Source of the DNA: Clusia tigrina | Lineage: Eukaryota; Arthropoda; Insecta; Diptera; Clusiidae | Assembly (NCBI GenBank): GCA_920105625.2 | Contig: OV050031.1 | Coordinates: forward strand, 223,186,194-223,250,193 | Direction: 5' to 3' | DNA length: 64,000 nt | In this document: piece by piece, positions 47,598-60,092 of the stretch | How the letters are laid out: the number at the start of each line of letters is the position of its first letter | Position numbering within the stretch: the first letter of the stretch is position 1 | Made by a program: the position numbers and the translations under genes | The notes under the pieces: model-generated | What the model saw: the letters and a program-made list of their open reading frames with translations, nothing else | What the model was told of the DNA's origin: nothing | Databases searched by the model: none

Positions 47598-48002
47598 AAC
47601 GTCAAACGGCAAAGCAGCGAAATAAATCAGACGGACTTTGTACACGAACCCACTCAATGTCGTGGTGAATCCACTCAGAATCGTGGTGAATCCACTCAAA
47701 ATCGTGGTGAATCCACTCAAAATCGTGGTGTGTCCACTAAAGACGCTGGCAGCGAAAAAGACTTTCCTTCCTCTGTGTTCTCTGATTACAAGCTTCAAAT
47801 TAAGTATATAAAGGCTGGACTTCTTAGTACGGCTCTCGTAGAAGATTTGTACCTGCTGACTATGATACGACTTCGCTATGATTCGATAAATGTATGTGCA
47901 TACAAATCCATATATAGCATCATAGCCAAATCGTGTGACAACGTAGAAGTCAACAGGTACAAATCGACGAAGTACATCATAAGTAAGTACTCAGATACTT
48001 AG
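47598..48002 (+). other. Open frame with a 21-bp in-phase tandem repeat
   Basis: Open from the codon after a TGA at 47595 to the stop at 48000-48002. The part 47650-47735 repeats GAATCCACTCAAAATCGTGG plus T four times, encoding ESTQNRG units. The rest reads KDAGSEKDFPSSVFSDYK...LLTMIRLRYDSINVCAYK and has no family I recognise. There is no ATG before 47859, so if coding it must be an internal exon or a transposon fragment. Chance extension by the 21-bp repeat is a fair alternative. Confidence 0.25.
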
Positions 48003-51000
48003 TGCCGAAACCCGGCTAAGTTACCTTCTACGCCCCGCTGTCTTTCCATACGATTTCGATAAAGGACCCTTAATTGTCTTGATCTCACACCCGTGTATAT
48101 ATTCATCCACGCAATTCTGTGCAAATATCACTTGATTTGTGCGCTGCCAATTCGAATCGCTCCCACTGTGCTGTTACGTTATGGCGAGAGAGCAGCAGAG
48201 AGCACTGCATGAAGGCAAGCCGCTGCGTAACGTAAACATGTAAAAGATACAAGACACGGACACGGCCACTCCAAGAGGCAAGTTGATTATGAGTTGGTTT
48301 CACAGAATTCAGTTGCACGGTGACTTGCAATGGAAGCGTTCGCAAGTGCGGAATAAAATAATTCAGTGAGAAGTAAAACAATAATTGATGAATTGGTGGA
48401 AATGTGAATCAGAATAAAGTGTTTGAATTTAAAGTAAGCAAAGGCAAAATAAATTATTCAAAGCAATCAATTTGAAAGAGTGTGCAGTCGGCGAAGAGCA
48501 GAAAGAGTGTTAAAATAAGCCGGAAAAATTCAGTTGCAAATACAATTTTAGAAATTTCAACAAAGTACACAACAACAACAGCAACAACAATAACAAGTAG
48601 GGTGGATTACAAACGAAATACAAGTACAACAAGAAATCGCAGCAACAAACAACAACATAAAAATAAAAATAAAAAAAAATATAGAAAAAAGGACAACGTA
48701 TGTACAAACACGGCCGGGCGCATAAACGTAAACGCACGACTGGATATTATGAATCCAGTTAGCCAGCCAGCCAGCCAGCCATCCATCCAGACAGCCAGCA
48801 GAAAGAGCTCGCGTAGCATTGCGCGTCTGCTGATGCTGCTGCTGTTGCTGCTGGCTGGTGGATAACACATGGAGCGTGTTTGCTGTAGCGCACCAAACAC
48901 GCTCCGCAGAATAGAATATACTTGTAGAAATAATAATATTAAATGCCAGGCAAGAGTCATCATGCACAGAGAGATGGGGAAGAAGTGGCACTGCAGCGCA
49001 GTCCTCCAAAATTTAATTATATTTGAGATTTCCGCTCATAGTTCTTGGGTTTTTGTTTTGTTTCTATTTTTTGCACTACTTAAAAGTGCAACGACAAAAA
49101 TTCACTCTATCGTCATCAACAAGCTTCAAAAATTGCCCAGGCAGCACAATGCACAAGGGCCATGATTGCAGCTGCCACTGATGGTGGTGCTGGTGCGGCG
49201 GCGTACGACAATTGCGACATTGCCAACACTCCTCAAGTCAACTGAACGGTTGGTCGTTGGTCTGCTAACGCTAATGCTGATGCTAACGCCAACGCCATCC
49301 GTCGCTATCGACATCGCCAGCGCCGCCGTCATCTCGAACGCTACGGCTAACGCCGCCTTCCTCATTCATCCTCCTCAGCTCTTGGCGCTCTAAAGCCACT
49401 TGAACGCTCTTCAGCAGTTAGTTGCCAAAGTGGCTGAGTGGCATACCATGGCATGGCGTGGAGCGGTGGGCGCTTGCAGGAGCCTGGCATTTACACTAGT
49501 TTCGCAAGAAGTCGTAGAACCAGCCAAAGAAACGTACTATGAGTGCGCACTTGGCGCTGCTCCGCTGTTGATGCTGCTGCTGCTGCCGCCACTGCCAGTG
49601 GCACAGCTGCAGTTGCAGTTGCAGCTGCTTTACGTACGGCTGCTGGCTTTGAGATTGTCAGTTTCGAGGGCGGTAGTGGCGCGGCACGCAAGGATGAAAT
49701 GAAAGCATGATGAAATGTGTAGGGTTACGACTCACTTAAATGCACGGTGCAGGAATTGCATTTGAATTGATGCCGAACTATTCCAACTCAATAAATCTAA
49801 CTGAAATAAATCTGTGAGGAAACAGACTGGAATTTTAAAAAGGGGATTCGCTGTGTTGTTCGCAGCATAGACATGGGGCGCGTGGAGGCGGCAGCTACTT
49901 GGAGCACTGCAAAGTGGTTTTTACAACATTTCCCTCTCATTATAAATTAATCCAAGATTTTTCGAAATGTCAGCGAATAAATAGAATAATGTTTCCTCAG
50001 AGGGAAGACGCTGTTAGACTTCGAATCGAAAAGAGCCCCTAAAGTGAATGAGAACTCATTCCGAACATTTGCATTTTTAACAGGGAAATCGAAAGGACGT
50101 GATGATCCTTCTTCTCAAAGGTGGAAAGTGTGAAAGTGAAGACGAGACAGATGGCTTTTAGCAGACTCAAAAGGAAGATGAGTGAATTTCAGTAAACCAT
50201 AATGAATAGAAAATGTCCTGTAGACACAGTGTTCCTATTTGAGAGTTTATAAGACATTTAATGACACATTCAGCTACGAAGGGAGTAAGAAGTGGGTTGT
50301 TATTATTATTATCATTATTGTGGTGGAATTTCCACTGCAGTCTTGGAGATTTATAGTGCCTCCTTTATGGATGCAGACTCCAGTTTCCTCGATTAATTTG
50401 GTTATTAATCCTATTTTGCTGAGTCTTATTTCTTCATTCAGTATTAGATGATTACCCAAATGCTTCTTTCGCTTGAAGTAGGCGGTTACCATGCCTAATG
50501 TTTTATGCATGATCCATATGATAAATATATAAAGCTATATATAGATATATTAACTGTTGTCTACACCGTAGTAGGATCATTAGAACATTGCTTCTACTAA
50601 GACAGGGTTTTTTTTCACAATGAGCCATTATATGTGCTGAAGTGTGCTTTTGCGTAGAAGGCTGCCACTCCTACCTAAGACAGGGTTTTCCAAGTACCAA
50701 AGTCTCCAACTCCAACCGAAAAACAACGGCTCTGAGGCATTGATTCCATAACTTTGGTTTAGTATGCCAATTTGGATCAACTTTGGACTATAGAAACATT
50801 TGCCAATATTTCCACGGAATGTTATGTTCCAATTTTCTTCAAAGAACTCATTTCGGTTTTCCACCTTCAACTTTATTCTACTTTCTTCGGAATGTCTAGG
50901 TAATTTTTGTCGTGGAGTAGTAATGATTCCATACAATGCCTGATGATATATGGGCAGTTGTAAGTTGGTAGATAAGAAGATGTCAGAAAATATTATTTTG

Positions 51001-51290
51001 ATGGATGGATTTTCTTGAAGATGGTTATAGAAAGTCTGGTTGTGGCAGCAATGATTATTTCTAGTATGACTGATGGATCTGGATGAATCGACTCTAAATA
51101 AAAATATAACCCTCACCAATCACAGAATATGAGCGAGAATTATGAGCTTGGATATTTTCTAATTTCAGTCAAAGATTTAGAATTTACAGTTATTGATGAT
51201 GGTCGACAAAAATCCACTTTTATAATTAATCCTTATAGAGTCCTTTATGTTGGTATTGAAAAAATTTATTTGTTATAAAGTAGAGAGCGA
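48003..51290. other. GC-richer island and flanks, no supported gene
   Basis: Between about 48120 and 49700 the sequence is richer in GC and in trinucleotide runs (CAA/CAG near 48570-48660, CCAG near 48760-48790, CTG near 48825-48860 and 49560-49630). On the + strand an initiator TTCAGTTG with +1 at 48309 is followed at +28 by GTTCG, a four-of-five match to the DPE, and a GTAAGC donor at about 48434, resembling a first exon, but no coding exon could be joined. A 163-codon minus ORF at 50628-51119 has no family motif. Confidence 0.35.
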
Positions 51291-51400
51291 GGTTGTTGTC
51301 TAAGACGGGTATCGTCATATATAAATTGTATATAGTTCTTTATAGGTTGTTGTCTAAGACGGGTATCGTCGTATATATATATTGTATATAGTTCCTTATT
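51291..51400 (+). repeat. Tandem duplication, about 55-bp unit x2
   Basis: GGTTGTTGTCTAAGACGGGT then ATCGTC.TATATA and TTGTATATAGTTC occurs twice in direct succession. Confidence 0.85.
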
Positions 51401-52244
51401 CTTTGCTTGTCTTATTCCATGTCTATCTAAAGGTTCAAGTTAAGTGGATATCTCGGTACTTTTGACTTCCTCGTTTTATACTCTTTCACTATATAAGTTT
51501 ATAGTTCCAATATATCAGTATATAGTTGAAAATCTACCTCAGTATAAATTTCCTCAGTATAAACTTCCTGTATAAATTTCCTCTTACCAAAAATCTATGA
51601 AATGCCTTTGAATAGTTTGCTTGATTCTATTGATAAGCAAAATAAATAATAGAAGTGAGTTGTATGAGAAACATATTTCCCTCTGAGATTACATAAAGAA
51701 CCACTTAAATTGAGGTACATTTTATGGCCATTTTTAAGTTACTCTGATGAGAACTTTTCAGCACATTTCGATACATCAGTTCATCATCTGATTCGATGGT
51801 GTAAGGAAATATCATTTCACGCTATCCTCAATCACCTTCATTTCCTCAAAGAATAGGTTGAGTTATGAAGTGGTCCACAAAATATTTTGAAGGTTTGGTC
51901 GACTCCAGCTTAATCTTTTCGTCCTTTTCAGTACCTGAGTAGCATATTCGAGCACCAAAAGATATTTTTAAGAATTCACGCTTGGATTGGAGACGAATTT
52001 GAGGTCTTTAGTGCAACGTGTTTATCAGAAATTGTTGTAGAGTTTGTTGGTTGTAATCATATTGTTTTCCATCAGGATTTTTTTTGGTCCATTATTTTGT
52101 TGTTTCAATTCTGTGTTTGTAAGACTAACACTAAGTTTGAAAATTTTAAATCTAATAACAATATTCAGTCCGCTACCAGTGTTTTGGAGTAGAGAGGACT
52201 GAAGAGCAGAGTGCTACAAGCGTCAGTAGTGTTAATACTAAAAT
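51401..52244. other. Intergenic sequence
   Basis: No gene recognised; a few CAGTATAAATTTCC repeats near 51538-51580. Confidence 0.45.
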
Positions 52245-53290
52245 ATGTTTGTCTGTTTCTGTATCAGTATCCTCTTTTTATATCATTATAGTCTCCCTAT
52301 ATCAGAATCCTATCTCAATATCATTATCGTATCCTTATATCACTATTCTCTCTCTGTATCATTCCTATCCTATCTCCATATCACTATCCCCTCTCTGTAT
52401 TATTATCCTCTTTCTAAATCACCATCATCTCTGTATATCACTATCGTATCTCTATATCACTATTATCTCTCTATATAACTATAATCTCTCTATATCACTA
52501 TCCCCTCTCTGTATCATTTTCCTTTCTCTACAACACTATCCTCTCTCTATATAACTATAATCTCTCTATACCACTATCTTCTCTCTGTATCACTATCCTC
52601 TCTCTACACCACTATCCTCTCTCTACACCACTATCCTCTCTCTACACCACTATCCTCTCTCTGTATCACTATCCTCTCTCTACACCACTATCCTCTCTCT
52701 ATATCACTATCCTCTCTCTTTATATCACTATGCTATGTCTATATCACTAACCTTTCTCTATATCACTATCCACTGTCTATTTCGTATCCTCTCACTATAT
52801 CACTATTGTCTCACTATATCACTATCCTCTCACTATATCACTATCATCTCACTATATTATTATTCTATCTCTATATCACTATAATCTCTCTATATAACTA
52901 TCCCCTCTCTATATCACTATCAACTCTCTATATCAGTATCTAATCTCTATATAACTATCCTATCTCTCTATTACTATCCTCTTTATATATCATTATCATC
53001 TCTCTATATCACTATCATCTCTCTATATCACTATTTTGTATCTACATCACTATCCTATTTCTCTATCAATATCCTTTCTCTATATCACTCCTTTTCTCTA
53101 TGTCACTATCGCGTCTCTATATCACATTCCTTTCTCTATATTACATTCCTCTCCCTATATCACTATCCTGCCTCTGTATCACTATTCTCTCTCTATATCA
53201 CTATCCTCTGTCTATATCACTATACTCTCTCTATATCACATTCCTTTTTCTATATCTCTATCATCTCTCTATATCACTTTCATTATTCGA
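52245..53290 (+). repeat. 1-kb pyrimidine-rich array, 15-17-bp unit
   Basis: Dozens of copies of CTCTCTATATCACTATC with variants (CTCTCTACACCACTATC near 52600-52690, GTATCACTATC). Frames remain open on the + strand because the array lacks many stops; these are not genes. It is the longest simple array in the window. Confidence 0.95.
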
Positions 53291-54303
53291 AGTCATTTGT
53301 TTAATGGGGCCAAAATCTCAGTGATGTCTGTTTAAATTTCCAGAACTACCAATCTCTAAATCACTCTCCTATCGTTTAAAGCCATTTGTGTAACGACGCA
53401 AAAATCCCAGTGTCATCACTCTTAGAACCAAGACCAAACATTCTTTACTCATAAACAATCATAGCTTCACAGAGTAATTATGAGTCTTGGTCATTTTCCA
53501 GCAACCACATCTGAAACCAGAGCCACTGCATACATACTTTGTTAGAGGAGTCTGGGGAGTGCTTTGTCCACTGTGAATGCGTTCATCCATGGTCTCCCCA
53601 AACATGTTCATCAGTTTATTTAAATTCATACTCATACGGGAGATATTTACATTCATATTGTTCAGAAATTATGTGGACGTGTAGGTCCATTCGATGGCAA
53701 TTGCTTGGAATTTTCGCATCATTCAGCAATTCAATTTCATGCCGCACACTGCGAGAACTGAGAAATCTAAAATTGGCAAGCAAGATTTTAATAAAGATAA
53801 CAGCCACTTCCTGATGGCAGCAGCATTTGTTAAACTTCAAGCAAATAGCTTCCTGACTGTCAATCCTTTGTAATAAACCCAGGCTGTGTGTTGGACAACT
53901 CCAACAGTTCGGCACACTCGCAAGGACGTCTTGTTAGAAGGTGTCATTTTCGTATTTGCACATCTATCTTCTGGCGATGCGTAGACAGACGCAGGACTAC
54001 GTTGTATTTGTCTGTGCGATGGCACGGTACGAGTATCATTATATTCGTTATGTAGGACTAGGCAGGCGACATTAATCAGACATGAAAGAAATATTTCAAT
54101 TTTCTTGAGGACATTAAACAAATTTTGCGTAAAGTTTTGCACAATTTTCGACATAATTCATGTTCCGCTCGGAGTGTGGGTGGGCGGGCGCTTGAGAGGA
54201 TACGGTTGGCGAATGTACTCCCAACGGCACGAATGTACACTCAACTGTTTTACGGTGTATGCGATTTCAAGCAGAGCCTCTAATGCGAATTGTACAACTG
54301 TGA

Positions 54304-54334
<31 letters not shown>

Positions 54335-55304
54335 ATGATGATGATGACGACTACGACAGCATCCAACAACAACAACATAAAAGTATTTAATTGTAATTGC
54401 AAACAGAAGCGTTGGAGCGTTGCTTTGACATTGTTAACTTGAATGAATGAATGGGTAAATGGATGAATGCATGAATGAATGAATGAATGAATTGAATTGA
54501 GTTAAGGAGACGGCGAACGAAAACTGTAAAGTGGACGCGACAATTTTATGAACTCGACTCGAGTCAACTCGCCGCAGCACAACGGCGCGCAGAGCTCAAA
54601 TCAAATGCTATAAATGCTAAAATGCCAATGGGTTACGGTACGCTACACCATAAACGCAATTATGAGACTAAATTGAGCAGACCAGCAACCAGCAATAGCA
54701 TCAGCATCAACATCATCGGCAGCATCAGCATCAGCATCACCAGCAGCAGCAGCAGCAGTAGTAGAAGTAGAAGTAGTCGCCAAAGTCAACGGAGCAGTAA
54801 AAGCATTTGCCACAGCCGACGGGGGTAATATTTTTGTGCCTGTTACTCTGGGCACAAACATAAGCGAAAAACGAACGCCCGCTTGCAGTCCATTAAACGC
54901 GCGCAACAACAATAATAGTCATCAACAGCAGCAGCAGCAGCAGCAGCAGCAGTAACACTAGTCGGGCTGTAGCAGCAACCCAGCCAAGCCAAGCCAAACC
55001 ATGCCGGGCCAGGCCATGCCAGCCAGCACGAGGAGCAGCAGCAACAGCCGTCGTAGTCATCATAATAATAAAAGTCATAATAATAGAAAATACGGAAACA
55101 ATTTGGAATTGCTGGCTGGAGAGGAGAAGAGTTGCAAACGATATCATCGCAATGGAACGCAATGCTCTGAAATCTGTTCTTTTTTCATGACTATTTTTAT
55201 ATGCCCGCCAGTGGTGGATTTACTGTTGCACTAAGAGGGCGCTTCGGCCAGAAACTCTGAACAAGTCATGGGCTGTGTGCAATATGAATGAACAATTCAA
55301 AGGG
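53291..55304. other. Intergenic sequence with trinucleotide runs
   Basis: No supported gene. GAC/GAT runs near 54305-54355, GAAT repeats near 54440-54495, CAGCAT and AGC/CAG runs at about 54695-54775 and 54920-54955. The CAG-type runs create long poly-residue frames that are not convincing genes. Confidence 0.45.
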
Positions 55305-55460
55305 GTTGAGGGGCAAAATATGCTACTTCTAAGAACAGACTAAGGAGGTATTGGTGTGGAAAATGAGCTTGAATGCTTGCTACGCCAGAACTCGCATTAT
55401 TCCAAGTGGCTTAGGGGCCAAATATGCTACTTTTAAGAACAGACTAAGGAGGTATTTGCT
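55305..55460 (+). repeat. Direct duplication, two copies about 105 bp apart
   Basis: ATATGCTACTTCTAAGAACA followed by GACTAAGGAGGTATT occurs at about 55317 and again at about 55420 with one change; the intervening TACGCCAGAACT is also repeated. Confidence 0.85.
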
Positions 55461-55660
55461 ACGCCAGAACTTGATAATGGGAAAGATATTGAAATGTAAT
55501 TAAGCAGTACAGTATCTGGGAAGGAGAGGAGAAGTCAGCATATCACTTTATTGCTAGGCGAATTGGTTTTTCCAGACTAGGACTGAACACATTTTCAGAA
55601 CAATGCCTGTCCGCGAAGGAACTCTCTGTAATTAGTGTCAGGTATATGTCGACATTTATT

Positions 55661-56157
55661 GAAGTCAGGCTCAGTTCAGGCTCAATTCAGGCGCAGTTCA
55701 GGCTCAGTTTAGGCTCAGTTCAGAGTCAGTTCAGAGTCAGTTCAGGTTCAGTTCAGGCTCAGTTCAGGCTCAGTTCAGGCTCAGTTCAGGCTCAGTTCAG
55801 GCTCAGTTCAGGCTCAGTTCAGGCACAGTTCAGAGTCAGTTCAGGCTCAGTTCAGGCTCAGTTTAGGCTAAGTTCATGCTCAGTTTAGGCTCAGTTCAGA
55901 GTCAGTTCAGAGTCAGTTCAGAGTCAGTTCAGGCTCAGTTCAAGCTCAGTTCAGGCTCAGTTCAGGCTCAGTTAAGGCTCAGTTCAGGCTGAGTTCAGGC
56001 TGAGTTCAGGCTCAGTTCAGTCTCAGTTCAGGCTCAATTCAGGCTCAGTTCAGGCCTAGGTCAGGCTCTGTTCAGGCTCAGTTCAGGTTCAGTTCAGGCC
56101 TAGGTCAGGCTCAGTTCAGGTTCAGTTCAAACTCAGTTCAGGCTCAGTTCAGGCATT
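55661..56157 (+). repeat. Minisatellite, 11-bp unit, about 45 copies
   Basis: Array of GGCTCAGTTCA with variants AGAGTCAGTTCA, GGTTCAGTTCA and GGCCTAGGTCA. Variant blocks recur in pairs or triplets (three AGAGTCAGTTC near 55890-55925), suggesting higher-order duplication. One frame encodes an 11-residue repeat, a consequence of the unit length. Confidence 0.95.
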
Positions 56158-56689
56158 GAGGCTTGAAAGGTTTTTCACTTCACTCGATGTCATTTTGATT
56201 GATCATCATAATTCTTAGACAGTGTCACAAACTGAGATAGGATTTCTCATATTACCGTCAAAGACCTACCTAGATCTACACTTAGCAAAGGAATCAACGA
56301 CATTTCACAAAGAAGAAGTTACTACTTCAAAGTTAGTTATGCCTGAAATTTTACATTTTAACTAATTCATTTATGGAAAGTATATCAAAAGATGGCTGAG
56401 TGTCAGTAAATCCTCTACAGAAATTTAGTAGCTGTATTGAATCAGTTTTTATACTAAATTGCCTGATATCAAAAACATAGTTGGTATTTTTGATCAATTT
56501 AAATTGTAAAACAAAATAGAATCACTGGATTTGCCTGTCTGATTCTATATCACTATACCCCAAAGTTATCACCGACATCAGTAATTTATAGAAATATATC
56601 AGAGAAGCAAGGAGAAAGAACGAAGCGCTCATAGTTTGCACTTGGTCCTTAGGAAATATGCATTTAATCCGAGTAGAGTTGTGTCAATT
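56158..56689. other. Intergenic sequence
   Basis: Nothing recognised. Confidence 0.45.
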
Positions 56690-56892
56690 CTGAAGGAACT
56701 GATCTTAGACAACATTTAGTGAAAGTATACATACTCAGTTCTTAACATATTAATCCTACAGTTCCAAGGAGGAATAAAGAGCCACATCTCTGAAGGAACT
56801 GATCTTACACAAACTTTAATGAAAGTATACAATTGAGCTCTTAACATATTAGTCCTACAGTTCTAAGGAGAAACAAGGGGCCACATCTCTTA
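56690..56892 (+). repeat. Tandem duplication, about 104-bp unit x2
   Basis: CTGAAGGAACTGATCTTA, GTGAAAGTATACA / ATGAAAGTATACA, CTTAACATATTA, TCCTACAGTTC and CCACATCTCT appear in the same order twice. Confidence 0.9.
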
Positions 56893-58914
56893 AGATGACA
56901 AAGAAATGCTCTATTCAGTTGAGAAATGTGGGGACATACGCAGAATTGGCAAAGCTATGGTTCTGTTCCGCTCCTTCGTACGGTATAGGAGGACATAAGA
57001 ACTAAAAGCATGTCAATGTAGCAAAGATGATGTCTGTAAAGTTTGATGTTTTAAGAGTAACTGAATCACACAAATAATTGAGTAAATAAATACTCCGATT
57101 CTTTCATATGCTTCCTTTTGATCGAAAGATCCAACGTATTGATATAATATGAACCAATCATCTTCAGGAAATCTTTCGAAAATCCTCGTAGCATAGAACA
57201 CCAAAAACCCCTTAAGATGATGTATTAAAACTGTTTCAGAATCACAAAGCAATCTATCTTGGTTGATAAAGCAAATTGGAACAGCGTTGCTCATTGCTGA
57301 ACTATAGTGAATCTGCTTATTTAGATGGCTTGACCACAGAATCTGTGATCACAACCTGTTAGCGGGTTAGGGAGGACTTCAAAAACTATCGCCAGGAACA
57401 ATTTATGTACAATTTACGAACTTTATTTTGATTGCCGAATGCACTCGTACCAGTTCAATTACTGACTTCCAGTTACCCTCATGCTGCTCCCTAATGTTCG
57501 CCACAATTTTTAAGACAGCAATTCAATTTCTGATTGACCCAAAACTCGGGTGTTAATTGTCGAAACTCAGGAATTCGTGTTTCAGTGTTTATGACGCACA
57601 TGTAATGAAATTCGTCGTTAGGCTGAATTATCCTTACTCGTTAATTACCGTGTCCTGCTAATTAGTCATTAGGATAAACGCCACTTCGTCACGCTATGGG
57701 TGGGAAATTGCTTGGCGCCTAGCGGCGGTAAAAGGCTGAAATGCGCCACTGACGCCGACAGTTGCGCTCGAGTGTTTGGCAGTTGGCAGCAATCGCAGCT
57801 AATATGCGTGGCATGCGGAAAGGGTACTTGCGGATTCATTCATTCGTTAAATGCGCGAATGTGTAAGCGAATGAAATGAAAAGTGTAGTAAGCGGCATGC
57901 TGGAACGGAAGGTGGAAATTAAGAAATTACGCCGGTATGGCACAGCAGCGACAGTGGCAGTGGCAGCAGCAGTAGCAGTAGATAAAAAGCAACTGTGTGA
58001 AGATGGGTGGCGAAGTGTGGCAGGGCAGGTGAAACTCGCAGGCAATGTGAGGCCTGTCACAGAAAATGCGCAAATTGTGCGCAAAGCCAAAGCCGCTAAA
58101 GCCCACTCACTTTAACTTAATTACGCCACATTTCGCTGAGCTGCCTTTGTAGTTGCACAGCAGAATTTTTGGTGTGTGCGACACTTAAGTGCATGCTTGC
58201 TGCCGCATTAATAATGCTTAACGCAGACACAGAAGTGCTGCAGGACGGCTCGAAAATAAGCCAACAACACAAATCATTTAAAAGAAAAAGGCTTAAAGTG
58301 ACTCACACTCTCTCTCTCTCACACACATACACACACACGCACACACGTATTTATACACTACACAGCACACAAGTAACTAAGCAAACAACCCGCCAGCCAG
58401 CAGCGCACTTTATGTGCTCTTTGTCAGGCTCATATGCAGCATGTCAGCAAAAAGTCACCAGCGCGCAGCAAAATAAGCCACAACCACAAAAGCAATTATG
58501 TACACAGCAGCTTAAAAGGTCGTACGTCTTGTGATGCGTTTGAAAAATTGCAGTCAGTGCTCAGTTGCTCATACGCTTCCTGCCGCCAGTGCTGAACCGC
58601 ATTGCCGGCCGGTGAAAAGACCAAATTACTTAAATGCTCATTTGCGCTTTTGCCTGTCTGCCTGCCTCCTCGCTTGCTGCCTGCCTAACTAACTACATGC
58701 CCAGATACCTGTCTGCCTGCCTTCCTGCCTGCCTGCCTGCCGGGCTAAGTCACAAACAACAAAAAAGTCACTACGCTTGGGTCGGCGTGACATTGTCCAA
58801 TAGTGCTGTCAAATGTTGTTACCTTTCCATCCTTTGCGTTTATTCGTAGCTTTCATACGCAGTGTGAGTACTCGTTGGTTGGAATTCGTTACTGAATTGC
58901 GGTGTTCGCTGAAA
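56893..58914. other. Intergenic sequence, simple repeats
   Basis: No supported gene. GCA/GTG-type runs near 57945-57980, CT then CA repeats at about 58308-58345, and CTGC/CTGCCTGC runs at 58650-58745. Confidence 0.45.
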
Positions 58915-59815
58915 CGAAAATAACGGGTGTCAGCATATGTAAGGAATACTTTGACACAGCAGTACTGAGTCGTTACTTAGATGGATCAACGAGACCTGGT
59001 GTAGGTGTGCTTAGGTTACAAGTAACTGCCAGCTCAATATTCTTAATCAGGTGCTTTAATCTGAGCCAAAACGACCTCTTCACAAATTGTATGAGGCCTT
59101 TGATTGTCACAGAAGTACTCAGTCGTTACTTAGATAGTCCAGGATCATTGAATCCTGGTGTAGGTTTGCTTACGTTACAAGTTACTATCACTTCATTACT
59201 TCATTATTTTGATTCTGAGTGTGGGTTAAGCTTAATCACTTGCTCCGATCAGGATCGGAAGAAGATTGCCACAGAAGTACTCACTCGTTACTTAGATTAT
59301 CGAGGATCAATGAGACCTGGTGTAGGTATGCTTAGGCTCTAAGTGACTGCCACCTCATTTTTCTCATTGTGGGTGGGGGTTAAGGCTAATCACTTGCATC
59401 AATTTTGAACCAAGACGAACTCTTCACAAATTGTATGAGGTCTTTGATGGTGACAGAAGTACTCAGTCGTTACTTAGATGGTCCCGGATCGACGAGACTT
59501 GGTGTAGGTATTCTTAGGTTACAAGTGACTGTCAAATCTTTATTCTGATAATGATTGGGCGGTTACACTTAATCAGGTGCTTTGATACTGAACTAAGACG
59601 AACTCTTCACAAATTGTATGAGGCCTATGATTGCCATAAGGATCTTCAGTCGCTACTTAGATGTTCCCGGATCAACGAGATCTGGTGTAGGTATGCTTAG
59701 ATTACAAGTAACTGCCACTTCATTATTTGGATTCTGAGTGGTCGGTTAGGCTTAATCAAGTACTTTGATTCTGAACTAAGACGAACTTTGGACAAATTGT
59801 AAGACTCCTTTATCA
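58915..59815 (+). repeat. Degenerate tandem array, 155-182-bp unit x5
   Basis: The phrase ACAGAAGTACTCAGTCGTTA followed by CTTAGATG and GGTGTAGGT.TGCTTAGGTTAC recurs near 58955, 59110, 59270, 59450 and 59635. GACGAACTCTTCACAAATTG links later units. Spacing grows from about 154 to 182 bp, so early units are shortened. An open frame of 146 codons crosses three units but no protein family is recognised. Confidence 0.85.
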
Positions 59816-59947
59816 CTCGTATTTTAAGTTCATCATAGATATAGTTTCCTAAGAGCGCTTTGGATCTGCAGATGATGGCTCTATGACGAAAATTGAATTC
59901 CATCACCACGAAAAATGAATTTCATCTCCTCATCATATCCTTATTTC

Positions 59948-60092
59948 GGGGGTCGTGGGTTTGAATCCTGCCCCGGGCATGGTGTGAGAAATGCTTCTTT
60001 CTAAACCTATTTCTCTTCAATTCCAATGACTTTGTTGCTAGTACTGATTTCCCCAACACATTGCAGACATAATTAATTAGGGTGTAATAACG
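59948..60092 (+). mobile_element. tRNA-derived SINE, copy 5
   Basis: The only + strand copy. It starts at the B-box side of the head (GTGGGTTTGAATCCTG), then AATGCTTCTTTCTAAA, GTTGCTAGTACT, CCCCAACACATTGCAG, ATAATTAATTAGGGTGTAA. The A-box half is missing and the tail is short. Confidence 0.68.

Noticed and set aside
48482..49702. Overlapping ORFs with poly-residue runs (Thr, Leu, Ala)
   Set aside because: Produced by CAA, CTG and GCA repeats in both strands; no coherent protein.
50628..51119. 163-codon minus-strand ORF
   Set aside because: Length is mildly surprising for this composition but the protein has no recognisable motif or repeat, and flanks lack splice or promoter support. Conservation or RNA data would be decisive.
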